A program made the translations under genes and the position numbers. The notes beneath the pieces are model-generated. The model was not told the DNA's origin. It ran no database searches and saw nothing but the letters and a program-made list of their open reading frames with translations. From JACMJP01 sp046160675 (lineage in GTDB: Bacteria; Bacteroidota; Bacteroidia; Chitinophagales; BACL12), in assembly GCA_046160675.1 (NCBI GenBank), contig JBJXHH010000052.1, positions 1-38,013 on the forward strand: a stretch of DNA of 38,013 nucleotides, read 5' to 3'. Shown here piece by piece: positions 23,807 through 31,414 of the stretch (positions are counted from its first letter, which is position 1; every line of letters starts with the position of its first letter).

Positions 23807-25051
23807 TTATTTGGCAAGAAGTGAATCGAGAAGTTCTTCAAATTGCTCTTGAAATTGAATAAACAGTTCACCAGTAGCAGGGCCGCTGAAGCCGGTGTGA
23901 ATTTCAACTATATCATGTTGCCTGTTGAGAATGATAGTAGTAGGAAAACCCATAACCTGGTTAAGCATGGGCAAAGCTGCGCTGGCTTTCCTGTTGCTGC
24001 CTGCATTGAGCATAGGATAATGTATGCCAAAATGATTGCGTTGGCGTATCATATTATTTCTGAAATTGAGGGAATCTGTTTGCCGCTCAAATTGGAGGGC
24101 GATGATGCGCAGGTCTGTGTTTTTGTATTTCTTCTCCACTTCACTCATATAAGAAGCCTCGTCCATGCAATTGGGGCACCAACTCCCTGTTATTAGAATG
24201 ACAACGGGTTTATTTTTGAACTCTTCATCATTCAAGGAAACTATTTTCCCGTTCTCATCAGGAAATGAAAATTCGATCTTAGAATATCCTTCCTTCAGGT
24301 AAGTAAGTTTTTTAGCATCCGGCAGTTTTGCGTTTTCATTTCTTAAGGCGGTGAATGTTGCATGATAATGTTTGCCGCTCCAGAAATCACCATCTAAGCT
24401 TCCATCGTCCAGTATTTTTCCCTTAAATAAAAAAGCATGACTGCCATCAAATGCTGAGAGAAAAAAACTATCGGCACTTACATCGCCTTCTAAAAACCTG
24501 TAATCGCCGGTAGTAGTTAAGAATGTTCCAGTAAGGCGGTTTCCGGTTTGTTCAAATATCCCAACCGTCGAATCAGTAGTACTTTCATCTGTAATCAAGG
24601 CATCCCAGCGCCCGCTTATGTTCGATTTTGGGGGAAGTGGGTTTTCCTTAAACCGGTAAGGGTAGCGGTTGGGTGAGTAAACGGCCGAAAAAGATAATTT
24701 GTATTCACCGGGTCTTGAATAATCTTGCCAGGTGCCGTTAAATGTTTTGTAGTCTGAACTTCCGGCGAGTATTTTACAATTGAATACCGGCAAAAGAATT
24801 TCAATTGAATCATTATCAAGTTTCCTGGCTTGAAAAGAAATTCTTTCAGTAACGTTATAAATTTCACCACTCGATATTTTTTTCTGCTCAACTTGGTCAA
24901 CAGGAATTGAAAATTGGAAAGGAAGTTCACCACCGGGTGTTTCCAGGTATGCCCTATAATATAAATTACCGTCAAATCCCGGTTGAGCGAATATAGGTGA
25001 AGCTAAACTTAAACCTAGAGAAATGATGATGTACTTGAATTGATGACGCAT
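23807..25051 (-). CDS. Exported TlpA-like thioredoxin-fold protein
   Basis: This 414-residue protein has a signal peptide (MRHQFKYIIISLGLSLASPIFAQ). Residues about 25-255 form a beta-rich region (GIFEQTGNRLTGTFLTTTGDYRFLEGDVS) of a type often found before TlpA domains in Bacteroidota. A thioredoxin-like domain follows (about 260-410) with the redox motif WCPNC at residues 291-295, a downstream GFPTTIIL with the cis-Pro, and a helix-rich insert typical of TlpA/ResA/AhpC-TSA-like proteins. It probably works as a periplasmic thiol-disulfide reductase, for example for cytochrome c or copper-protein maturation; the partner is not evident. It is divergent from mnmH, with only 38 bases between the starts. 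Confidence 0.9.
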   Translation of the reverse strand: MRHQFKYIIISLGLSLASPIFAQPGFDGNLYYRAYLETPGGELPFQFSIPVDQVEQKKISSGEIYNVTERISFQARKLDNDSIEILLPVFNCKILAGSSDYKTFNGTWQDYSRPGEYKLSFSAVYSPNRYPYRFKENPLPPKSNISGRWDALITDESTTDSTVGIFEQTGNRLTGTFLTTTGDYRFLEGDVSADSFFLSAFDGSHAFLFKGKILDDGSLDGDFWSGKHYHATFTALRNENAKLPDAKKLTYLKEGYSKIEFSFPDENGKIVSLNDEEFKNKPVVILITGSWCPNCMDEASYMSEVEKKYKNTDLRIIALQFERQTDSLNFRNNMIRQRNHFGIHYPMLNAGSNRKASAALPMLNQVMGFPTTIILNRQHDIVEIHTGFSGPATGELFIQFQEQFEELLDSLLAK

Positions 25052-25089
25052 AATTTTCTGATAACTAACTTTACAACAAAACTACTTCT

Positions 25090-26157
25090 TTGTTCAAAGA
25101 AATTTTCATAGATCAATATCTGAATTCTGAAAGAAAAGTTCCATTGATAGACGTTCGTTCACCAAAGGAATATGATCATGCGCATATTCCCGGTGCGACC
25201 CATATGCCATTATTTGATGATAGTGAGAGAGCTACGGTGGGAATTACTTATAAAAATGAAGGACAGGAGAAGGCTATCTTAAAGGGATTGGAGTTGGTAA
25301 GTCATAAGATTGTGAGCTTTGTGGAGCAGGCGAAAGACATTGCTGAAAATAATTCTATTGTTCTTCACTGTTGGAGAGGTGGCATGCGCAGTAAAAGCAT
25401 GGCAACTTTGTTTGATTTTGCCGGAATTAAAACTGAAGTAATTAAAGGCGGGTATAAAAGTTATCGGCACAACGCAAAGAAGGTTTTTGCAAAAGCCTGG
25501 AACCTCATTATCCTCGGCGGAAAAACCGGCAGCGCAAAAACTAAAATCTTACAAGCATTAGAAAACCAGGGAGAGCAAATTATTGATCTTGAAAAATTAG
25601 CCAATCATAAAGGCAGCGCCTTCGGCGATCTTGGCGAAGAAACACAACCTACAACAGAGATGTTTGAAAACCTGTTGTTTGAGGAGTTACAGAAAATTGA
25701 TCCTGCAAAAAGATGTTGGGTGGAAGATGAAAGCCATTTGATCGGGAACATATTCATTCCTGAAGATTTCTGGACACAAATGCGCAATGCGCCTGTGATG
25801 TATTGTGATTTTCCTGTTGATGAACGTATAAAATTTCTGGTAGAAACTTACGGCAGTTTTGAAAAAGAAGGGGTTGTGAACGCTGTAAAGAAAATTACAA
25901 AACGCCTTGGAGGTGAGAATGCGAAGGCAGCGCTGGAAGCATATGCAGAGGGTAACCTGTTGGAAGCCACAAGAATTGTTTTGAGATATTATGACAAAAC
26001 ATATTCCTACGGGTTAAGCCAGCGGAGGCAGGAAAGGATATGTAAAATTGAGATGCAGAAAATTAAACCAGAAGAGAATGCGAAAGAACTCGTTCATCAG
26101 GTAAAAAATATAACCGCAAAGAATACTGAAAAAACTGCACAAGGCATTTCTTTGTGA
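25090..26157 (+). CDS. mnmH: tRNA 2-selenouridine synthase
   Basis: This 355-residue enzyme (also SelU/YbbB) replaces sulfur by selenium in 2-thiouridine at position 34 of tRNA-Lys, -Glu and -Gln, via a geranylated intermediate, using selenophosphate. The N-terminal rhodanese domain (about 1-125) has the catalytic Cys94 in LHCWRGGMRSKS. A P-loop domain follows, with GGKTGSAKT at residues 143-151 and a later EDESHLIG motif. Length is close to the usual 360 residues. The start is TTG: the frame is closed by a stop at 25066-25068 and there is no ATG before residue 39. selD lies 37 bases downstream, so the selenium donor and its user form a two-gene unit. Confidence 0.95.
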   Translation: MFKEIFIDQYLNSERKVPLIDVRSPKEYDHAHIPGATHMPLFDDSERATVGITYKNEGQEKAILKGLELVSHKIVSFVEQAKDIAENNSIVLHCWRGGMRSKSMATLFDFAGIKTEVIKGGYKSYRHNAKKVFAKAWNLIILGGKTGSAKTKILQALENQGEQIIDLEKLANHKGSAFGDLGEETQPTTEMFENLLFEELQKIDPAKRCWVEDESHLIGNIFIPEDFWTQMRNAPVMYCDFPVDERIKFLVETYGSFEKEGVVNAVKKITKRLGGENAKAALEAYAEGNLLEATRIVLRYYDKTYSYGLSQRRQERICKIEMQKIKPEENAKELVHQVKNITAKNTEKTAQGISL

Positions 26158-26194
26158 TCTTTGCGAAACTTCTAATTCTTTTTGTAAAAAAATC

Positions 26195-27241
26195 ATGAAA
26201 CTTTTGGAAAAAATAAAACTCACACAATATTCTCACGGAGCAGGCTGCGGTTGTAAGATATCGCCTAAGATTTTAGATGAAATTTTAAAAACAGCAGAGA
26301 AACAAAATGCATTTCAAAACTTGCTGGTAGGAAATGAAACAAAAGATGATGCTGCTGTGTATGATATAGGAGGCGGAAAAGGAATTATTTCAACAACTGA
26401 TTTTTTTATGCCGATTGTTGATGATGCTTTGCAGTTTGGAAAAATTGCCAGTGTAAATGCAATCAGTGATGTGTATGCAATGGGAGGAACACCAATCATG
26501 GCTATTGCAATTCTTGGCTGGCCAATTGATAAAATTCCTGCCTATGTTGCAGGCGAGGTGCTTGAAGGTGCCCGCCAGGCTTGTGCTGCAGCCAATATCC
26601 CGCTCGCAGGGGGGCATAGCATTGATTGCCCTGAACCTGTATTTGGCTTGGCAGTAAGCGGCATGATTGATTTGAAAAATTTGAAAAAAAATGCCGGGGC
26701 ATCAGCAGGATGTAGTTTGTACCTCACAAAAAAAATTGGCGTTGGAATTTTAACTACAGCGCAGAAAAAAGGATTTCTGCAAGTGGTGCATGCTGATATT
26801 GCTCCACAGAGTATGATGCAGTTGAACAAAATAGGAGAGATGTTTGGCAAACTGGAATATGTTGAAGCAATGACGGATGTAACAGGCTTTGGTTTACTTG
26901 GGCATTTAACAGAAATGTGTGAAGGAAGCAATGTGAGTGCAGAAATTGAATTTGAAAAAATTCCCACTATTGATAAAAGCATTTTAAATTATTACCTGGA
27001 AAAAAAATCTATCCCTGGAGGAACCATCAGGAATTTTAATTCTTACGGAGAAAAAATTACTGGCTTAGATGAGTACAAAAGAAATATTCTCTGCGACCCG
27101 CAAACCAGCGGTGGTTTGTTAGTTGCCGTAAAACCGGGTTTTGAAGATGAATTTGAAAATTTGTGCATGCAGCATGGGTTAAAGTTGGAGAGTTTCGGAA
27201 AGTTAAAAGAAGAAAGCAAGTTTGTAATTCAAGTTATATGA
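26195..27241 (+). CDS. selD: Selenide, water dikinase (selenophosphate synthetase)
   Basis: This 348-residue enzyme makes selenophosphate from selenide and ATP. The N-terminal GAGCGCKISP holds the catalytic pair Cys18 and Lys21, corresponding to Cys17 and Lys20 of the Escherichia coli enzyme; the active residue is Cys, not selenocysteine. Also present are DDAAVYDIGGGKGIISTTDFF (ATP/Mg2+ binding), SDVYAMGGTP and GGHSIDCPEP, and DVTGFGLLGHL in the second AIRS-like domain. It directly follows mnmH. No selA, selB or tRNA-Sec is in the window, so the visible selenium use is tRNA modification only. Confidence 0.97.
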   Translation: MKLLEKIKLTQYSHGAGCGCKISPKILDEILKTAEKQNAFQNLLVGNETKDDAAVYDIGGGKGIISTTDFFMPIVDDALQFGKIASVNAISDVYAMGGTPIMAIAILGWPIDKIPAYVAGEVLEGARQACAAANIPLAGGHSIDCPEPVFGLAVSGMIDLKNLKKNAGASAGCSLYLTKKIGVGILTTAQKKGFLQVVHADIAPQSMMQLNKIGEMFGKLEYVEAMTDVTGFGLLGHLTEMCEGSNVSAEIEFEKIPTIDKSILNYYLEKKSIPGGTIRNFNSYGEKITGLDEYKRNILCDPQTSGGLLVAVKPGFEDEFENLCMQHGLKLESFGKLKEESKFVIQVI

Positions 27242-27271
27242 TTTCTGTGAAGAAGTCGCACAGTTTCTTCT

Positions 27272-27388
27272 TAGCCGGGATGGAAGCGATACCCCGCTGA
27301 AGCCTTTGCAGCGGTGCCAGCCTGCCGAAGTTTGAGACCTGGCGCAGCGGGCAGGCTATTGTGGCGGAGTTTAAGCGCACAGCCCGTG
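27272..27388 (+). ncRNA. Structured RNA candidate resembling the Flavo-1 motif
   Basis: This GC-rich stretch in the 250-base gap between selD and pyrG has two clear stems: CCGCTG (27294-27299) with CAGCGG (27309-27314), and AGCCTGCC (27319-27326) with GGCAGGCT (27350-27357). The 5' word TAGCCGGGATGGAAGCG and the 3' word CAGCCCG recall the ends of the Flavo-1 RNA found between genes of Bacteroidota, whose function is unknown; CGGG and CCCG could close the structure. Identification is from memory of the consensus, and a covariance-model search would decide it. Confidence 0.5.
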
Positions 27389-27455
27389 TACCTTTTATGA
27401 TGAAGCTGAAGCTGCTTGCTGTAAAAAATCATCAACATTTTCTCCACACATAAGC

Positions 27456-27479
27456 GGTAAACGAAAAAATACGTTTACC
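27456..27479. promoter_or_regulatory. Perfect palindrome before pyrG
   Basis: GGTAAACG (27456-27463) and CGTTTACC (27472-27479) are perfect 8-base arms around an A-rich 8-base centre; the right arm ends 13 bases before the pyrG ATG and overlaps TACCTTTA (27476-27483), a near match to the -7 box. It could be an operator over the promoter or a leader hairpin. Confidence 0.5.
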
Positions 27480-27492
27480 TTTAAATCCCGTT

Positions 27493-29109
27493 ATGAAAAA
27501 TATTCAGGCAAGGTATATTTTCGTTACGGGCGGTGTAACATCTTCACTCGGAAAAGGAATTTTTTCCGCATCTCTTGCAAAACTTTTACAGGCAAGGGGA
27601 CTAAAAGTAACCATTCAAAAATTTGATCCTTACATTAATGTTGACCCGGGAACATTGAATCCGTATGAACATGGCGAATGTTACGTAACGGATGATGGCG
27701 CTGAAACAGATCTTGATCTCGGCCATTATGAAAGATACCTTGGGATAGAAACTTCACAGGCGAATAATGTAACTACTGGTGCTGTTTACCAGACTGTAAT
27801 TAATCGTGAGCGGGCAGGAGATTACCTGGGTAAAACCGTACAGGTGATTCCGCATATCACAGATGAGATCCAGCGCAGGATGTTATTGCTTGGCGAGGGG
27901 GGGAAGTATGATATTGTGATAACTGAAGTGGGTGGAACGGTGGGGGACATTGAAAGCTTGCCTTACATTGAGGCAGTTCGTCAATTAAAATGGAAACTTG
28001 GTGAAAAACATTTTTTGAATATTCATCTCACACTTATTCCTTTTCTTGCCAGCGCCCATGAGTTGAAGACTAAACCTACACAACACAGTGTGAAAATGCT
28101 CCTGGAGAGCGGGTTACAACCGGATATTTTAGTATGCAGAACAGAGCATCACCTTACAAAAGAACTCCGCAGGAAGCTTGCTTTGTTTTGCAATGTGAAT
28201 GTGAATGCTGTGATTGAGGCTATTGATGCGGAAAGTATTTATGATGTGCCTCTTAATTTATTGAAAGAAGATCTTGATGAGATCGTTCTTACGAAACTGA
28301 GATTGCCAAAACACGGAGAGCCTGACCTGAAAACATGGAAGAATTTTTTATCAAGGTTGAAAAACCCAACAGAATATGTAAAAATTGGGTTGGTAGGAAA
28401 ATATGTTGAATTACAGGATGCTTATAAAAGTATACTCGAAGCATTTATACATGCTGGCGCTGCAAATGAATGCAAGGTAAAAGTGGTGAGTTTGCAAAGT
28501 GATTTCATAAATGCCGATAATGTTGCTGAAAAACTTGGCGATCTTGATGGAATACTGGTGGCGCCGGGTTTTGGTGACAGGGGAATTGAGGGAAAGATTA
28601 CTGCGATAAAATATGTGCGGGAAAATAAGATCCCATTTTTTGGTATTTGCCTGGGGATGCAATGTGCTGTGGTAGAATTTGCAAGAAACATTCTGAAAAT
28701 GAAGGATGCTCACAGTACTGAGATGAATGCGAAAACAAAACATCCTGTAATTGACATGATGGAGGAGCAGAAAAGCATTACAGCTAAGGGTGGAACGATG
28801 CGGTTAGGGAGTTATGATTGCAGGTTGTTCAAAAAAACGAAAGCATACGAAATTTATAAATCGCAAAATATTACAGAACGCCACCGTCACAGGTATGAAT
28901 TCAACAATAAGTATTTAAAAGATTTTGAAGCGAAAGGAATGAGCGCAGTTGGCGTAAACCCGCAGCAGAACCTGGTGGAGATCATGGAACTGAAAGATCA
29001 TCCGTTCTTTATCGGCGTTCAGTTTCACCCGGAATTAAAAAGTAAAGTTGAAAAGCCGCATCCTTTGTTTGTAGCGTTTATAAAGGCAGCGATGGAGTAT
29101 AAGAAGTAA
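27493..29109 (+). CDS. pyrG: CTP synthase
   Basis: This 538-residue enzyme converts UTP to CTP with ATP and glutamine. The N-terminal synthetase domain (about 1-270) starts with YIFVTGGVTSSLGKGI and contains FDPYINVDPGTLNPYEHGE and the Mg2+/UTP region; the C-terminal class I glutamine amidotransferase domain (about 295-538) has the nucleophile Cys386 in GICLGMQ and the His/Glu pair in QFHPE. Length is standard. It stands after the Flavo-1-like element and a perfect palindrome, with no co-directional gene following. Confidence 0.98.
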   Translation: MKNIQARYIFVTGGVTSSLGKGIFSASLAKLLQARGLKVTIQKFDPYINVDPGTLNPYEHGECYVTDDGAETDLDLGHYERYLGIETSQANNVTTGAVYQTVINRERAGDYLGKTVQVIPHITDEIQRRMLLLGEGGKYDIVITEVGGTVGDIESLPYIEAVRQLKWKLGEKHFLNIHLTLIPFLASAHELKTKPTQHSVKMLLESGLQPDILVCRTEHHLTKELRRKLALFCNVNVNAVIEAIDAESIYDVPLNLLKEDLDEIVLTKLRLPKHGEPDLKTWKNFLSRLKNPTEYVKIGLVGKYVELQDAYKSILEAFIHAGAANECKVKVVSLQSDFINADNVAEKLGDLDGILVAPGFGDRGIEGKITAIKYVRENKIPFFGICLGMQCAVVEFARNILKMKDAHSTEMNAKTKHPVIDMMEEQKSITAKGGTMRLGSYDCRLFKKTKAYEIYKSQNITERHRHRYEFNNKYLKDFEAKGMSAVGVNPQQNLVEIMELKDHPFFIGVQFHPELKSKVEKPHPLFVAFIKAAMEYKK

Positions 29110-29129
29110 TACCTTGCAGGTAAATAAAA

Positions 29130-29693
29130 TCATAATTCCAAGGTCATGATTTGCCACTCTTCGCCCCCGTCATCAGTATAAATGAAAATCGTTTCCAGGC
29201 CGGCTCTCTTATGCGCATTTACAGAACGCTGATTACTTGTCGCCACCTCGGTTATCATAAGTTCATACTTGCCTTTTAAGTTTTCTTTGAGTTCTGCATA
29301 CATTTTATCAAATAACCCAAGCCCTCTGTAAGGCTTATCAATACAAACCTGCCCCATCACAAAATATGTATACTCTGAAAGTTTTTTGTTTTGATAAACT
29401 ATTGTTTCAAACAATTCAAACATAGGTACAAGAACAGGGATTTTTTTGCCGAACTCTTTCGTCATCACTAAAGCATATCCGGCTAACGTATTTCCATCTT
29501 TTGTTATTACAGCAGGTTCTGCAAGGTGCATGCTGTACAAAATTTCAAAATCATGTTCAACGGTTACAAAGCCCTGTTCATCGGCTTCGCTTTTGGAGAT
29601 GTTTTTAGGAAGGTTTTTTTGCTGGAGAGAAAGGATTTGATGAATGTCTTCAGCAGATTGAGAAACAGTGATTTTCATATTTTCAGGAAGCAT
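29130..29693 (-). CDS. GNAT-family N-acetyltransferase
   Basis: This 187-residue protein has the acetyl-CoA-binding fold of GNAT enzymes: the beta4-alpha3 region reads VCIDKPYRGLGLFDKMYAELKE, where R-G-L-G is the pyrophosphate-binding loop, and NQRSVNAHKRAGLETI matches the C-terminal motif. The substrate is unknown. The first Met overlaps the end of the upstream gene by 11 bases; the second (MKITVSQ, start 29678) begins 4 bases after that stop. Either way the three genes murQ, the unknown gene and this one are tightly packed and probably co-translated. Confidence 0.88.
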   Translation of the reverse strand: MLPENMKITVSQSAEDIHQILSLQQKNLPKNISKSEADEQGFVTVEHDFEILYSMHLAEPAVITKDGNTLAGYALVMTKEFGKKIPVLVPMFELFETIVYQNKKLSEYTYFVMGQVCIDKPYRGLGLFDKMYAELKENLKGKYELMITEVATSNQRSVNAHKRAGLETIFIYTDDGGEEWQIMTLEL

Positions 29694-30255
29694 GTAATTT
29701 CTTTTGCATCAATCCTTCTACCAGCTGTAAAAGCCCATGGGGCTTATATTTCCGCCAGTTAATATTATTGAAAGGGGCGCCGAGCAAAACATATTGGTCA
29801 ATATGTGCAGCTATCATTTCTTCCTCTACATGTTCCCTGAAATTTATACAAGCGAGCCATCCGTCTTCAATCTCATCAATCCATTCTTCGTAATAATCAT
29901 CATCCGTACAATGTGCATTCAAAACATTTTCGCCAATCAGAATATATTTTGTTATTCCATTATTGATGAAAATATCTATCACATCCCGTTTTAAATACAT
30001 GATGTCATTATGCAAAGTATCATTCCATTCACCAATAAATTCAATGATGGCAAAACCCTGTTCATAATCAACAAAGAGCACTTTGAGATACAATGTTGAA
30101 CTGCCGAACTCATCCCACTGCGGATGAATAAAGTAATTGTAAATCGTTTTGCTGAATTCAAATTCACTGTATTCAATTCCATGAAAAGGGCTTAGCGTAT
30201 CCTCTTCACTGTTGTAATATTCCCGCCAGTTATAATAAGGTTCAATGTCTTGCAT
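29683..30255 (-). CDS. Unknown acidic protein coupled to murQ
   Basis: This 190-residue soluble protein is rich in Asp, Glu, Tyr and Trp (MQDIEPYYNWREYYNSEEDTL). Features include WDEFGSSTLYLKVLFVDYEQGFAIIEF and LLGAPFNNINWRKYKPHGLLQ near the C-terminus. No signal peptide or membrane segment is present. I recognise no family. Its start overlaps the end of murQ by 14 bases, indicating translational coupling. A role linked to cell-wall recycling is possible from position only. Confidence 0.75.
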   Translation of the reverse strand: MQDIEPYYNWREYYNSEEDTLSPFHGIEYSEFEFSKTIYNYFIHPQWDEFGSSTLYLKVLFVDYEQGFAIIEFIGEWNDTLHNDIMYLKRDVIDIFINNGITKYILIGENVLNAHCTDDDYYEEWIDEIEDGWLACINFREHVEEEMIAAHIDQYVLLGAPFNNINWRKYKPHGLLQLVEGLMQKKLHAS

Positions 30256-31048
30256 GTTCTATCGCTTTTCTTACACTTCCTTCTTTTAATAATAGTTTTT
30301 GTGCATCTTCATAACTAATCTGCAATTTTTCCATCACCATGTTTGTTCCCCTGTCAATCAGTTTATCATTTGTAAGCATCATATCCACCATCCTGTTTCC
30401 TTTTACCCGCCCGAGTCTTATCATTACTGCTGTGCTTATCATATTTAAACATAATTTTTGTGCAGTACCGCTTTTTAATCTTGTGCTTCCGGTAACAAAT
30501 TCAGGCCCTACTGGAATTTCAATCTTATGATCAGCTTGTGCAGCAACAGGCGCATCTATATTACATGTTATGCATGCAGTGATAATATTTTGTTCCCTGC
30601 AATTTTTCAAAGCCCCCACAACATAGGGAGTAGTGCCAGATGCTGCTATGCCAATAACAACATCCTTGTGAGAAATATTGTTTGACTGCAGATCTTTCCA
30701 TCCCTGCGCCGGATCATCTTCGGCATGTTCTACAGCTTTTCTTATAGCGCCGTCACCACCTGCAATAATGCCAACTACCAAACCCTGTTGAACGCCAAAT
30801 GTAGGCGGGCATTCACTTGCATCAACAATCCCCAGCCTACCTGAAGTGCCTGCCCCAATATAAAATAATCTTCCCCCGCTCAACATTTTATCAACTATCA
30901 CATCTACAAGAATACTGATAACAGGAATGCATATTTCAACAGCTGACGCCACGGTTTTATCTTCAGCATTCATGCTCTGTAAGATCTCTGTTGCCGTCAT
31001 TAACTCAAGGTCATGGTATCTGCTTTCCTCTTCTGTTATCTTCTGCAT
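30242..31048 (-). CDS. murQ: N-acetylmuramic acid 6-phosphate etherase (short form)
   Basis: This 268-residue SIS-domain enzyme cleaves the lactyl ether of MurNAc 6-phosphate to give GlcNAc 6-phosphate and D-lactate in peptidoglycan recycling. Conserved motifs: GGRLFYIGAGTSGRLGIVDASECPPTFG (acid residue Glu in ASECPP), GIIAGGDGAI, AASGTTPYVVGAL and TGSTRLKSGTAQK. The N-terminus aligns well with the Escherichia coli enzyme, but the protein is about 30 residues shorter at the C-terminus. A -7 box ends 4 bases before the ATG, suggesting a leaderless mRNA. The partner MurNAc kinase is not in the window. Confidence 0.95.
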   Translation of the reverse strand: MQKITEEESRYHDLELMTATEILQSMNAEDKTVASAVEICIPVISILVDVIVDKMLSGGRLFYIGAGTSGRLGIVDASECPPTFGVQQGLVVGIIAGGDGAIRKAVEHAEDDPAQGWKDLQSNNISHKDVVIGIAASGTTPYVVGALKNCREQNIITACITCNIDAPVAAQADHKIEIPVGPEFVTGSTRLKSGTAQKLCLNMISTAVMIRLGRVKGNRMVDMMLTNDKLIDRGTNMVMEKLQISYEDAQKLLLKEGSVRKAIEHARH

Positions 31049-31052
31049 GCTG

Positions 31053-31060
31053 CAAATGTA
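31053..31060 (-). promoter_or_regulatory. -7 box TACATTTG of murQ
   Basis: Exact TAnnTTTG on the minus strand; its last base is 5 bases from the A of the murQ start codon, so transcription would begin at or next to the ATG. No -33 match is seen. Confidence 0.5.
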
Positions 31061-31155
31061 TTTTCTTTTTTATTTGTAAACATTCTTTCAAGGAAATAAT
31101 TTTATAGGAAACTATAAACATAGAAATCAGTTTTAATTGTTAATAAATTTTTAAG

Positions 31156-31377
31156 ATGGAAAAATTACATTATACTAACGGTGAGGTAACTATTGTATGG
31201 CAACCTAAACTTTGCCAGCATTCTGCAAACTGTGTGAGAGGCCTGCCTGCAGTCTTCAACTCCCGGGAGAAACCCTGGATAAAACCTGGCGGCGCAACAA
31301 CCCAACAAATTGTTGAGCAGGTACAGAAATGCCCTTCGGGGGCTTTGAGTTTTTTTATGAATGAGGAGAAACCCTAG
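31156..31377 (+). CDS. YjdI-type mono-cluster iron-sulfur protein
   Basis: This 73-residue small protein has the (4Fe-4S) mono-cluster domain pattern of the YjdI family: LCQHSANCVRGLPAVFN near residues 19-35 and CPSGALSF near 58-65, giving three or four Cys ligands. No other domain is present. The family is often encoded near or fused to GNAT enzymes; here a GNAT gene lies 1.5 kb away on the other strand. It probably carries an iron-sulfur cluster, and its role is otherwise unknown. Confidence 0.85.
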   Translation: MEKLHYTNGEVTIVWQPKLCQHSANCVRGLPAVFNSREKPWIKPGGATTQQIVEQVQKCPSGALSFFMNEEKP

Positions 31378-31400
31378 CAGGGAGCCGTATTGATTTTTCT

Positions 31401-31408
31401 TACTTTTG
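31401..31408 (+). promoter_or_regulatory. -7 box TACTTTTG before the RNA methyltransferase
   Basis: Exact TAnnTTTG, 7 bases before the ATG at 31415 and overlapping a GGAGG (31408-31412). It implies a leader of only a few bases for that ATG, or about 20 bases for the Met at 31433. Confidence 0.45.
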
Positions 31409-31414
31409 GAGGTT

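Noticed and set aside
27242..27271. selD terminator (GAAGAA...TTCTTC)
   Set aside because: The 6-base-pair hairpin is short and is not followed by a T-run.
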